In this document: positions 44,185-53,697 of the stretch, piece by piece
Numbering within the stretch: position 1 is the first letter of the stretch
Layout: the number at the start of each line of letters is the position of its first letter
Source: Paenibacillus xylanexedens
GTDB lineage: Bacteria; Bacillota; Bacilli; Paenibacillales; Paenibacillaceae
NCBI RefSeq assembly: GCF_017874615.1
Contig: NZ_JAGIKV010000009.1
Span: forward strand, 124,001-188,000
DNA: 64,000 nt
Direction: 5' to 3'
The notes under the pieces: model-generated
The model's database searches: none
What the model saw: only the letters and a program-made list of their open reading frames with translations
What the model was told of the DNA's origin: nothing
Program-made: the position numbers and the translations under genes

Positions 44185-46014
44185 TTGAAAATTGTTAGCG
44201 TTTACAATAATTTCTTCAAAAATAATATGTTTATGAAAATGCTCCTGATTTTCTCGATGATATCGATTGTCACGATCATTACGTTATCTTATATCATCTT
44301 CCTGTCGGTGTCCGACTCCACGATTCGCCGGGAACTGGCGATCCAGAAAGCGGCGATGGAACATGTGGATCGATACATTCATCAGCAGTATGAATCGGTG
44401 CAAAACATGGTGAGGGACATGCATCAGAATGAGGCGCTGTCCGCCAACATTACTTATCTGATGAATCATTCGTACGCTGAATATGTTCAGCACATGACCA
44501 ATGGATATTACGCTAATCAGGATGACTATTCGGCCGATGTATTGAAACATTTTCAAAATATTATGGATCGCAATTCGCAGATTAATCAACTCATGTTGTA
44601 TAGCGCTGAGCAGCAGGATCTGTCTACCTTTAATCAACACAAGCAGTTCCGCAAGCTGGACGCCAATGTAGCTCATTCCTATATTCCGGACGTGATGGCG
44701 ATGGAAACGCCCAATATCAGTGCACCCAACTACTGGATACGCAAAGAGATTAATCAATGGGACCCTGCGCTCTACTCCATCCGCGTACCGATTAACAATA
44801 CACAGACTCTTCGGAATCTGGGCCAATTTCTTGTCTTCTTTGACTCAGAAGGAATCGGTAATGCGCTGGACAACTACGAGAGTAATCTCAAGGGAGAAAT
44901 CGTGGTGTTATCGGCGAAAGGTACAGTGTTATTTGACTCCAACAATCATTATTACGGGAAGAAGTATCCCTACGTGAATGTAGCCGATTCCCTGTTTGAT
45001 CAGACGGATATGGATTCAATGAAAAAGGAGCAGAACATGTACGTGAACAAGTTTGTCTCCGCGGATCAGGGTTATGTGGTCATTGGCACCGTTCCGGTAG
45101 AAGAGATGGCTGAAACCTATGCGGGTATTCGCAATACCATCATCTCGATCAGTATCGTATGTATTCTGTTTGCCGTGCTGGTTCCGGCGTTTTTCATTAT
45201 TAACTTTGCCAAACGAACCCGCCGAATCATTCGATTCACTCAGAAAGTAAAATACGGCAATCTGACGGCTCGCATCGACGATCCGCGAGATGATGAACTG
45301 GGGCAGATCTCACATAGCTTCAACGATATGCTGGACGAGCTGAATCTGTACATTGAACGGGTCTACAAAGCCGAGATCAAACAGAAGGAGACCGAACTGG
45401 TCGCGTTACAGGCGCGTATCAACCCTCATTTTCTCTACAATACGCTTGAAGTGATTCGGATGAGGGCCATATCCCAGGGGGCGAGAGATGTCGGCGAGAT
45501 GATCTATAGCCTATCTGTATTGTTCAAGAGCCTGGTACAGCAAAAGAAAAATTATACGCTGAAGGATGAGATGGAAGCTTGCCGTTTGTATCTGGAGTTA
45601 TTCCGAATCCGCTACAAGGATATTTTCATATATACGATCCAGATCGATGCTGCTTATTATCAACACCCTGTAGTCAAACTTTCGCTGCAGCCTATCATTG
45701 AGAATTATGTCGTGCATGGCATTCAGACGGAACGTTCGGATAACCGCTTATCCATCTTTGTAGAAGAGACGGATGATGTGGTGCAGGTGGAAGTCAGAGA
45801 TAATGGCAAAGGCATTGATCCTGCACGCCTGACGGAAATCCTTGAAGAACTGGAACGTCCTGAAGAGTCCGGTCAGATGTTCGGGCTGCGCAGTGTTCAT
45901 AGTCGATTGCGCTTCCTGTATGGGCCAGAGTTCGGTATCACCATAGAGAGCACCCTCGGAGAAGGAACACGGATCAGGGTGCGTTATCCACATACAGAAG
46001 GGACAGGTGTGTAG
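44185..46014 (+). CDS. Sensor histidine kinase, YesM type
   Basis: The 609-residue kinase has a first membrane helix (about residues 17-40), an extracellular sensor domain of about 270 residues, a second helix (IISISIVCILFAVLVPAFFI), a HAMP domain, a His_kinase region with phospho-acceptor H415 in RINPHFLYNTLE, and an ATPase domain (ENYVVHG, VRDNGKGID). Kinases of this type control carbohydrate loci in Paenibacillus and Bacillus. The TTG start has CGGAGGGA nine bases upstream. It is followed one base later by its regulator. The ligand is presumably a released glycan, which is inference. Confidence 0.93.
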   Translation: MKIVSVYNNFFKNNMFMKMLLIFSMISIVTIITLSYIIFLSVSDSTIRRELAIQKAAMEHVDRYIHQQYESVQNMVRDMHQNEALSANITYLMNHSYAEYVQHMTNGYYANQDDYSADVLKHFQNIMDRNSQINQLMLYSAEQQDLSTFNQHKQFRKLDANVAHSYIPDVMAMETPNISAPNYWIRKEINQWDPALYSIRVPINNTQTLRNLGQFLVFFDSEGIGNALDNYESNLKGEIVVLSAKGTVLFDSNNHYYGKKYPYVNVADSLFDQTDMDSMKKEQNMYVNKFVSADQGYVVIGTVPVEEMAETYAGIRNTIISISIVCILFAVLVPAFFIINFAKRTRRIIRFTQKVKYGNLTARIDDPRDDELGQISHSFNDMLDELNLYIERVYKAEIKQKETELVALQARINPHFLYNTLEVIRMRAISQGARDVGEMIYSLSVLFKSLVQQKKNYTLKDEMEACRLYLELFRIRYKDIFIYTIQIDAAYYQHPVVKLSLQPIIENYVVHGIQTERSDNRLSIFVEETDDVVQVEVRDNGKGIDPARLTEILEELERPEESGQMFGLRSVHSRLRFLYGPEFGITIESTLGEGTRIRVRYPHTEGTGV

Positions 46015-46015
46015 T

Positions 46016-47530
46016 ATGTACAAGGTGTTTATTGTGGACGATGAGCCATTCATCATTGAAGGCTTATACGATATTGTGGATTGGTCTTCATTTGGTATGG
46101 AAATTGTGAGCCATGCAGGTAATGGGCAGGCGGCTTTACACGCGCTCTCTTCTCAGCCTGTGGACATTCTGATTACGGATATATCCATGCCACTCATGAA
46201 TGGTCTAGACCTGATTCGGGAAGCAAGGCGAGTGCAACCTGAGATTAAGGTCATTATCCTGAGTGGTTTCAATGAGTTCGAATATTTGAAGGAAGGCATG
46301 CAGCTGGGGATCGAAAACTATCTACTCAAACCGATTAATGTGGAGGAACTGGAATCCACGCTGAGCAACACAGCGTGCAAGCTGGATCATATGGTGTCAC
46401 CTCAAGCCGATGATGCTTATGGTATTCAGATTCTGAAAGATAACATCCTTCATCGATGGCTTACCGGACAGATTGCAGCTACTGAATTTGAGGAACGCGC
46501 CCAGTTTATGAACCTTTCGCTGGATGCACCTGATGTTGCCGTGGCCATTCTGCGTGACAAAGGGCAAGCTTCTGGTATGTTCGAACGTGTAGAGGAGATG
46601 CTTAGAGACAGACGCCATCTGAACGTATTTCATGATATTGATGGAGACATCGTCATTATTGCGAATATTCAGGGTACGAGTGACGAGGAACAGAAGTTGA
46701 TGGATGGTCTGCAGGCATTATCTGATGAGATAACCGTAACCCATCCGGCGGCACGCATTGGAGCAGGCAGATTGATGAAAGGGCTATACCATGCGCCGAC
46801 CAGTTATGCCGAGGCCAAAAAGGCACTCCAGTATGTGATGATTTATCCTGATCTTAAAGTCATCGACCATGCCATACTGGAAAGATGCGGAAGTTCCACG
46901 GCGACCTTTTTCATTGATTGGAGGGAATACGCCAAACTCATTCTGTCCCGCAATACAGAACAACTTGCCGACAGGATTCGCATGGATTTTGAACAGCATC
47001 GCGATGGGCTTACACCTGGGGAGTTACAGAATACCGCACTGGAAGTTGTGATTCGCTTCAAAATGGAACTGGAGAGCATCAAACACTCGGATGAGTCTGC
47101 CATATACCAACAAGGGCTTCAACTTGTACTGGACAGTGGCACTTTTGATGAACTCGTGCGGGCGCTTCAGCAGGTTGGGTCGCAGACGATCCAATCCCTA
47201 TTGCAGGATCTGAAGAATCCAATTGTGAACCAGGTGCTTCAGCATATCGACAAACACTATGCAGAAGAGCTTTCCCTGAAGCTGCTGGGTGCCCACTATC
47301 ATCTGCATCCGGTGTATTTGGGACAATTGTTCCATAAGGAAACCGGAGAGACGTTTGCCGAATATATCAACAAATACCGGATTGAACGTGCGAAGGAGCA
47401 ATTGCGTAATTCCAATCTGAAGGTACATGAGATCGCCCGAAATGTAGGGTACTGGGAGACAGGGTATTTCTATAAACAGTTCCGCAAATATGTGGGAATT
47501 TCACCGACTGATTACAAGGTGTTTGGTTAA
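46016..47530 (+). CDS. Response regulator with AraC DNA-binding domain, YesN type
   Basis: The 504-residue protein has a receiver domain (FIVDDEPFIIEGL; phospho-acceptor D55 in ILITDISMPLMNG; conserved Lys in YLLKPINV), a middle region and a C-terminal AraC domain with two helix-turn-helix units (LGAHYHLHPVYLGQLF and VHEIARNVGYWETGYFYKQF). It is the cognate partner of the upstream kinase and should activate the transporter and hydrolase genes. ATG 46016 follows the kinase stop by one base. Confidence 0.94.
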   Translation: MYKVFIVDDEPFIIEGLYDIVDWSSFGMEIVSHAGNGQAALHALSSQPVDILITDISMPLMNGLDLIREARRVQPEIKVIILSGFNEFEYLKEGMQLGIENYLLKPINVEELESTLSNTACKLDHMVSPQADDAYGIQILKDNILHRWLTGQIAATEFEERAQFMNLSLDAPDVAVAILRDKGQASGMFERVEEMLRDRRHLNVFHDIDGDIVIIANIQGTSDEEQKLMDGLQALSDEITVTHPAARIGAGRLMKGLYHAPTSYAEAKKALQYVMIYPDLKVIDHAILERCGSSTATFFIDWREYAKLILSRNTEQLADRIRMDFEQHRDGLTPGELQNTALEVVIRFKMELESIKHSDESAIYQQGLQLVLDSGTFDELVRALQQVGSQTIQSLLQDLKNPIVNQVLQHIDKHYAEELSLKLLGAHYHLHPVYLGQLFHKETGETFAEYINKYRIERAKEQLRNSNLKVHEIARNVGYWETGYFYKQFRKYVGISPTDYKVFG

Positions 47531-47569
47531 TTCGGTGACGGGTAGATCCAACTGTGCGGACGGAGATCA

Positions 47570-47640
47570 AAGAGACATATCGGGAACAGGAATGGCATGG
47601 ATGAAAATCATGGCATACGTTACCCGGCATGTCTCTTTCA
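47570..47640 (+). terminator. Long hairpin terminator after the two-component genes
   Basis: AAAGAGACAT near 47570 pairs with ATGTCTCTTT near 47638, with an inner CGGG/CCCG pairing. It separates the regulator pair from the transporter operon. Confidence 0.65.
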
Positions 47641-47732
47641 TGTAAGCGATTTATTGAAATAGGTACCAAATAGTTACCCAAGGACGATTTCTCTTTAATT
47701 TGTACCTCGAAAACTTAAGTTTATCTTCTTTT

Positions 47733-47746
47733 TGTAAATGCTTTCA
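47733..47746 (+). promoter_or_regulatory. Candidate cre site upstream of the transporter operon
   Basis: TGTAAATGCTTTCA differs from the cre consensus at one position (TG for CG in the core). It lies 66 bases before the start codon of the binding protein, where CcpA often acts. Confidence 0.5.
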
Positions 47747-47811
47747 TTCGATAAGGTTAAAGCAGTTAGTAAGTAGAGCCTAAAGGAACACGAAAAGGGA
47801 GGATCAAAGAA

Positions 47812-49284
47812 ATGAGTAAACAAAGAAAACGCTTCTCACTCGTTCTTGCATTGTTAATGGCCGTTACACTTGTTCTTAGTGCCTGTGGAGGAAGCAAAGA
47901 TGCTTCGGAATCCGAAGGAGCTGGTGATGACGCGGTAGAGTTGATCTGGTATACCATCGGTACCCCTCAGAAAGACGTCAACAAAGTGATGGAAGAAGTG
48001 AGCAAGTATACCAAAGAGAAAATTAATGCCACGGTAACGATGAAGATGGTTGACTGGGGTGACTACCCGCAGAAGATGCAGGTTAACGTAGCATCCGGTG
48101 AGCCAATGGACATTCTGTTCACCTCTTCTGGTGGATTCGATTATGTACAAAATGCCAGAAAAGGTGCATTCCTTGAACTGGATGACTTGCTTGCTAAATA
48201 CGGTCAGGATATCACCAAGACCATTGATCCTGCATTCCTCAGCGGTTCGAAGGTAGACGGACACAATTACGGAATTCCAGCCAACAAAGAACTGCCTCAA
48301 CAAGAGGTATGGCGTTTTAACCAAATGCTGGTTGATAAATACAAGCTGGACATCTCTGGCGTTCGTACGTTAGACAGTCTGGAGCCTTTACTGAAAACGA
48401 TCAAGGAAAACGAGACGAGTGTAACACCTTTTGCCATGGATAAGAACTATGTTCCTTACGTGCCGTATGACTATGTCATTCAGAATCTGCCAATGGCAAT
48501 CAAGCTGGATACAACAGACTATAAGCTCGTGAACATATTGGAAACACCTGAAATGAAAGAAGCACTTACTACGATGCACAAATACTACAAGGCTGGTTAT
48601 GTATCGGCAGAAGCGGCAACAACAGGTTCCACCAATGATCTGACGACATCAGGCAACTGGTTCCTGGATCGTGCACAGACACAGCCGCTCGCGGATAATC
48701 AATGGTCTGCAAGTTACGGTTATCAAGTCGTTTCAACACCTGCAAGTGAAGCAATTATAACAAATACATCTGTACAAGGCTCTATTATGGCGATCTCGGC
48801 CAACTCGGAATATCCAGAGAAAGCGATGGAGTTCCTGAACCTGCTGAATACAGATCCTGTGCTGCGTAATATGGTGGATTCCGGTATCGAGGGCACACAC
48901 TACAAAAAAGTGGATGACACGCATATGGAAAATCTGCCTGAATCGAAAAACTACGATATGCCTTCATACTCCCTTGGGAACAATATGCTGCTCTATCTGA
49001 ACAGCAATGACCCGGATAACAAATGGGATGAGTTCAAGAAGTTTAACGCTGAAGGTATCAATTCCCCGATCCTCAGCTTTAACTTTGATGCAAGCAATGT
49101 ATCGTCCGAACTGACGGCGGTACAGAACGTGAAAGAGCAATATTGGGCAGCACTGATGACAGGTACACTGGACCCGGGAGCCAATCTGGATCAAGTGATT
49201 GAGAAGTTCAATCAAGCCGGACTGGAGAAAGTAATGGCTGAAGCCCAAAGCCAGCTGGATGCCTGGAGAGCGGAAAACAAGTAA
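47812..49284 (+). CDS. Sugar ABC transporter substrate-binding lipoprotein
   Basis: The 490-residue precursor has a lipoprotein signal with lipobox LVLSACGG. A family 1 extracellular solute-binding domain of the LplA/YtcQ type follows (ELIWYTIGTPQKDVNKVMEEV; PMDILFTSSGGFDYVQNAR; GIPANKELPQQEVW). It would bind glycans released by the GH85 enzyme and feed the two permeases downstream. GGGAGG precedes the ATG. A partial terminator follows the gene, which usually lets the binding protein be made in excess over the permeases. Confidence 0.93.
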   Translation: MSKQRKRFSLVLALLMAVTLVLSACGGSKDASESEGAGDDAVELIWYTIGTPQKDVNKVMEEVSKYTKEKINATVTMKMVDWGDYPQKMQVNVASGEPMDILFTSSGGFDYVQNARKGAFLELDDLLAKYGQDITKTIDPAFLSGSKVDGHNYGIPANKELPQQEVWRFNQMLVDKYKLDISGVRTLDSLEPLLKTIKENETSVTPFAMDKNYVPYVPYDYVIQNLPMAIKLDTTDYKLVNILETPEMKEALTTMHKYYKAGYVSAEAATTGSTNDLTTSGNWFLDRAQTQPLADNQWSASYGYQVVSTPASEAIITNTSVQGSIMAISANSEYPEKAMEFLNLLNTDPVLRNMVDSGIEGTHYKKVDDTHMENLPESKNYDMPSYSLGNNMLLYLNSNDPDNKWDEFKKFNAEGINSPILSFNFDASNVSSELTAVQNVKEQYWAALMTGTLDPGANLDQVIEKFNQAGLEKVMAEAQSQLDAWRAENK

Positions 49285-49295
49285 CAGTACATCGT

Positions 49296-49334
49296 AAGGA
49301 TCGGGCGGCTGCTTATCGCGTCCGGTCCTTTTTT
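49296..49334 (+). terminator. Intra-operon hairpin (partial terminator)
   Basis: AAGGATCGG (49296-49304) pairs with CCGGTCCTT (49322-49330), including one G-T pair, followed by six T residues. It lies between the binding-protein and permease genes. Confidence 0.7.
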
Positions 49335-49361
49335 ATTCAAGCCTGAAGGAGGATATCCACA

Positions 49362-50291
49362 ATGACTACATTTTTGAAAAACCTGATTAGAAACCGAGTC
49401 ATGTTGTTCATGGTGCTGCCAGGCGCCATCTGGTTCTTCTTCTTCTCCTACTTGCCACTCGTGGGCACCGTGGCTGCTTTCAAGCAATATCGGTTCAGTC
49501 GTGAAGGATTCTGGGCAAGTTTGATAAAGAGCGAATGGGTTGGCTGGGATAATTTCAAATTCCTGTTCAGCACAAGTGATGCATGGCTGATAACGCGTAA
49601 CACCCTTTTTTATAACATCGCCATTATTTTCCTGGGGCTGGTATTCTCTGTGGCATTGGCCATCCTGCTCTCGGAACTGGTTAATAAACGACTCGCCAAA
49701 CTATATCAAACGGGCATGTTCCTGCCGTATTTTCTATCCTGGGTTATCGTTGGTTACTTCGCATTCAGCTTCTTGAGCATGGACCGCGGGATGTTGAATC
49801 AGATTATCGGCTGGTTTGGGATGGAACCAATTCAGTGGTACTCTGAGGCGAAATATTGGCCGTATATTCTGGTATTCGTAGCGTTATGGAAAACCATCGG
49901 GTATAGCAGCGTTGTCTATCTGGCTTCCATACTGGGGATTGATAAATCACTGTATGAAGCAGCCATGATTGATGGAGCAAGCAAATGGCAGCAGATTCGC
50001 AATATTACGATTCCGTTGCTATCGCCCATCATCACGATTATGACCTTGCTGGCCGTAGGGCGCATTTTCTATGCCGACTTTGGACTGTTCTATCAGGTAC
50101 CAAGGGATTCGGGTACGCTTTATTCTGTGACAAATGTTATTGATACGTATGTATATCGTGGTTTGAAAACTAGTGGTGAGATTGGCATGAGTACGGCTGC
50201 CGGATTGTATCAATCCGTCGTGGGCTTTGTGCTTGTTATTATCTCCAACTATGTTGTTCGCAAAGTAGATAAAGACAGCAGCCTATTCTAG
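49362..50291 (+). CDS. ABC transporter permease, LplB type
   Basis: The 309-residue permease has six membrane helices and the coupling motif YEAAMIDGASKWQQIRNITI near residue 205, the EAA loop that docks on the ATPase. It is the first of two permeases for the glycan importer. GAAGGAGG precedes the ATG. No ATP-binding gene is in the locus; such importers in this group often use a shared MsmX-type ATPase. Confidence 0.94.
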   Translation: MTTFLKNLIRNRVMLFMVLPGAIWFFFFSYLPLVGTVAAFKQYRFSREGFWASLIKSEWVGWDNFKFLFSTSDAWLITRNTLFYNIAIIFLGLVFSVALAILLSELVNKRLAKLYQTGMFLPYFLSWVIVGYFAFSFLSMDRGMLNQIIGWFGMEPIQWYSEAKYWPYILVFVALWKTIGYSSVVYLASILGIDKSLYEAAMIDGASKWQQIRNITIPLLSPIITIMTLLAVGRIFYADFGLFYQVPRDSGTLYSVTNVIDTYVYRGLKTSGEIGMSTAAGLYQSVVGFVLVIISNYVVRKVDKDSSLF

Positions 50292-50315
50292 GACAAGGGA
50301 AAGGAGTGAACCACA

Positions 50316-51236
50316 ATGGCTCAAGCTCAACTCGTTAAAAAACGCGACTTCCACCACGTATCCAGCGGCTGGAACGTGATTATGAACATCATTGCCGGTC
50401 TATTCGCTCTGATCTGTGTATTTCCTTTTGTATTTGTAGTCATCATCTCGTTTACGGACGAGAAAGCACTGGCACGTGATGGGTATCGTCTGATTCCGGC
50501 AGAATGGAGTCTCGCGGCATATCAGTTTGTCTGGCAGAGTGGGGACACGCTGCTGCGGGCGTATGGAGTTACCATTCTGGTGACGGTACTTGGTACTATT
50601 ATCAGTCTGATTCTCATGTCGCTGTATGCGTATGCGGTTTCCCGCAAGAGCTTCAGATATCGGAGATTTTTCTCCATCTTTGCAATTCTTACCATGCTGT
50701 TCAACGGCGGGATGATTCCAACCTATATGGTCGTATCCCAGCTGCTTGGGTTGAAAGATACGTTATGGGCACTGATTCTGCCGCTGGCGATGAATGCCTT
50801 CTATATTATGATCCTGCGTACATTCTACTCCACCAGTGTACCGGATGCAGTCATTGAATCGGCGAAGATTGATGGCGCCGGTGAGTTCTATACCTTTATG
50901 AAAATCGTGGTTCCACTCTCCTTGCCGGGACTTGCAACCATCGGGTTGTTCAGTACACTCGGTTACTGGAATGATTGGTTCAATGCGCTGTTATACATCG
51001 ATAATCCGAATCTGGTACCACTGCAATCTATGTTAATGCGGATTGAATCGAGTATACAATTTATCCAGCAGAACTCTGCTAACAGTTCAATGAGTCTGGC
51101 AGCCATGCAGTCCATTCCGCAGGATACGTCCCGAATGGCGATGGTTGTGCTTGCTACGTTGCCGATTATATTCGCTTATCCTTTCTTCCAGCGTTATTTC
51201 GTACAGGGTCTGACGGTGGGCGCGGTCAAAGAATAA
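50316..51236 (+). CDS. ABC transporter permease, YtcP type
   Basis: The 306-residue second permease has six membrane helices and an EAA-like loop (VIESAKIDGAGEFYTFMKIV). Its N-terminus is cytoplasmic and basic. GAAAGGAG precedes the ATG, 25 bases after the first permease. It forms the channel with that protein. Confidence 0.94.
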   Translation: MAQAQLVKKRDFHHVSSGWNVIMNIIAGLFALICVFPFVFVVIISFTDEKALARDGYRLIPAEWSLAAYQFVWQSGDTLLRAYGVTILVTVLGTIISLILMSLYAYAVSRKSFRYRRFFSIFAILTMLFNGGMIPTYMVVSQLLGLKDTLWALILPLAMNAFYIMILRTFYSTSVPDAVIESAKIDGAGEFYTFMKIVVPLSLPGLATIGLFSTLGYWNDWFNALLYIDNPNLVPLQSMLMRIESSIQFIQQNSANSSMSLAAMQSIPQDTSRMAMVVLATLPIIFAYPFFQRYFVQGLTVGAVKE

Positions 51237-51272
51237 CCGGATCACGTTATAGGATTGGAGAGATGCAGATTG

Positions 51273-53693
51273 ATGACTTACAAGGATCAAAGCAAATCCG
51301 TAGAGGAACGGGTACAACACCTGCTTAGCCTGATGACTACGGAAGAAAAGGTAGGCCAACTCACTCAGCCATTTGGCTGGCAGACATATACGAATGATCA
51401 AGGGAACATCACGTTAAATGATTCCTTTAAACAGCAAGTGGAAAATGGGGGCATCGGCTCCCTCTATGGTGCACTTCGCGCAGATCCGTGGACTGGCGTT
51501 ACGCTGGAAAATGGACTATCCGCCAGAGAAGGCGCTGAGGCGGTCAATCTAATTCAACGTTATGCAATAGAACATTCCAGACTGGGGATTCCCATTCTGA
51601 TCGGGGAAGAGTGCTCGCATGGGCATATGGCCATTGACGGAACAGTCTATCCTGTCCCCCTTTTACTGGGGAGCACCTGGAATGTGGATCTGTATCAGGA
51701 GATGTGCCGGGCAGTAGCACGGGAGACACGTGCTCAAGGTGGTGCGGTCACCTATTCTCCGGTACTAGATGTTGTGCGTGATCCGCGCTGGGGACGTACG
51801 GAGGAATGTTTCGGTGAAGATCCGTTTCTCATTGGAGAGTTGGCAGTTGCTTCCGTAGAAGGGCTTCAGGGTGAAAGTCTTGACCGTGGAGATACAGTAG
51901 CGGCAACGCTGAAACATTTTGTTGGTTATGGCAGCTCGGAAGGTGGACGTAATGCAGGGCCTGTACATATGGGCTGGCGCGAACTGCTGGAAGTGGATCT
52001 GTATCCATTCCGCAAAGCGGTAGAAGCAGGTGCTGCGTCGATCATGCCGGCATATAACGAAATTGACGGCACGCCTTGCACCGTGAATACGGAATTGCTG
52101 GAAGATGTATTGCGTAAGGATTGGGGCTTTGACGGTCTGGTCATTACGGATTGTGGCGCGATCAATATGCTGGCAAGTGGGCATGATGTCGCGGCAGATG
52201 GAATGGAAGCTTCCGTACAGGCGATTGAGGCAGGCATCGATATGGAAATGTCCGGTGAGATGTTTGGGCAATATCTGGTGCAGGCGGTGGCAGAAGGCAA
52301 GCTTGATGTGAAGATTCTGGATCAGGCTGTCTCTCGTGTGCTGGCATTGAAGTTCAGACTGGGTTTATTCGAACAGCCTTATGTGGATGCCGATCAGGCA
52401 GCAGAAGTCATTGGCAGTGAAGCGCATGTTCAGCTGGCACGCCAGTTGGCTGCGGAAGGGGTTGTGTTGCTCAAAAATGAGGCTGACACGTTACCTCTAT
52501 CGATAGCCAATGTGGGCCGGATTGCCGTCATTGGCCCAAATGCGGACCAGGCTTACAATCAACTCGGCGATTACACGTCGCCACAACCGAAATCCAAAGT
52601 AGCTACCGTGCTGGATGGGATTCGGATTAAGCTGGCTAACCGTGTTCTTGAGCACACGAACGAGGTCGCTGATCGTCATGGGATGCATGAAAAGGATGAC
52701 CGTCCGGCTGGATATGGGGATAATCATGCTGCGAAGAATTTGGCAAGTGATCTAGAGCGTGATTCATCCGAGGTACTTTATGCACCAGGCTGCCGGATCA
52801 AAGGTGATTCGAAAGAAGGATTTGAGCGTGCAATCGAAGTTGCCAGCCAGGCGGATACGGTCATTATGGTGGTTGGCGGTTCCAGTGCGCGTGACTTTGG
52901 AGAAGGAACGATTGATCTGAAAACGGGCGCTTCCAATGTATCGGATAACTCATGGAATGATATGGAGTGTGGCGAAGGGATCGACCGTATGACGTTGGGT
53001 CTTGCCGGAGTACAGTTGGAACTCATTCAGGAGATTCACAAGCTCGGCAAGAAGCTTGTCGTTGTTTACATTAATGGTCGTCCCATCACTGAACCTTGGG
53101 TAGATGAACATGCCGATGCGATTCTGGAGGCGTGGTATCCGGGTCAAGAGGGCGGGCATGCCATTGCAGATATTTTATTCGGTGATGTGAATCCGTCAGG
53201 CAAATTGACGATCTCCATTCCGAAGCATGTCGGACAATTACCGATCTATTATAACGGCAAACGTTCCCGAGGCAAGCGTTACCTCGAAGAGGATCTGGAG
53301 CCTCGTTATCCGTTCGGATACGGACTTAGCTATACCACATTTGAGTACAGTGAACCGAAGTTGAGTGACGCGTCCATGACAGTTAGTGATTCAGTTACAG
53401 TATCGGTGAATGTGACCAACACTGGCCGTTATGCAGGTGCAGAGGTTGTACAGATGTATATATCCGACGTGGTTAGCTCGCTGACTCGTCCGGCCAAAGA
53501 ACTGAAGGGGTTTGCAAAAGTGAACTTGGAGCCTGGAGAGACACAGACCGTGGAATTCCGCATCGGAGCGGAGCAGTTACAGTATATTGGTCGTGATTTG
53601 AAGCCTGTCGTTGAACCGGGACAATTCCATATTCATATCGGCAGCAGCGTTAACGATACGCAAATGGCCGAACTGACCGTAAGGGAGGCGTAA
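51273..53693 (+). CDS. GH3 glycosidase (beta-glucosidase/xylosidase-like)
   Basis: The 806-residue enzyme has the GH3 barrel (EECSHGHMAIDGTVYPVPLL; TLKHFVGYGSSEGG; nucleophile D293 in LVITDCGAINM), the second alpha/beta domain (RIAVIGPNADQAYNQLGDY) and a C-terminal fibronectin-like domain (AEVVQMYISD). It has no signal peptide, so it acts inside the cell. The sequence resembles beta-glucosidases and xylosidases more than NagZ-type N-acetylglucosaminidases, so its bond in this pathway is uncertain. The start is ATG 51273 or the TTG before it; GGAGAG lies upstream. Confidence 0.92.
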   Translation: MTYKDQSKSVEERVQHLLSLMTTEEKVGQLTQPFGWQTYTNDQGNITLNDSFKQQVENGGIGSLYGALRADPWTGVTLENGLSAREGAEAVNLIQRYAIEHSRLGIPILIGEECSHGHMAIDGTVYPVPLLLGSTWNVDLYQEMCRAVARETRAQGGAVTYSPVLDVVRDPRWGRTEECFGEDPFLIGELAVASVEGLQGESLDRGDTVAATLKHFVGYGSSEGGRNAGPVHMGWRELLEVDLYPFRKAVEAGAASIMPAYNEIDGTPCTVNTELLEDVLRKDWGFDGLVITDCGAINMLASGHDVAADGMEASVQAIEAGIDMEMSGEMFGQYLVQAVAEGKLDVKILDQAVSRVLALKFRLGLFEQPYVDADQAAEVIGSEAHVQLARQLAAEGVVLLKNEADTLPLSIANVGRIAVIGPNADQAYNQLGDYTSPQPKSKVATVLDGIRIKLANRVLEHTNEVADRHGMHEKDDRPAGYGDNHAAKNLASDLERDSSEVLYAPGCRIKGDSKEGFERAIEVASQADTVIMVVGGSSARDFGEGTIDLKTGASNVSDNSWNDMECGEGIDRMTLGLAGVQLELIQEIHKLGKKLVVVYINGRPITEPWVDEHADAILEAWYPGQEGGHAIADILFGDVNPSGKLTISIPKHVGQLPIYYNGKRSRGKRYLEEDLEPRYPFGYGLSYTTFEYSEPKLSDASMTVSDSVTVSVNVTNTGRYAGAEVVQMYISDVVSSLTRPAKELKGFAKVNLEPGETQTVEFRIGAEQLQYIGRDLKPVVEPGQFHIHIGSSVNDTQMAELTVREA

Positions 53694-53697
53694 GACG

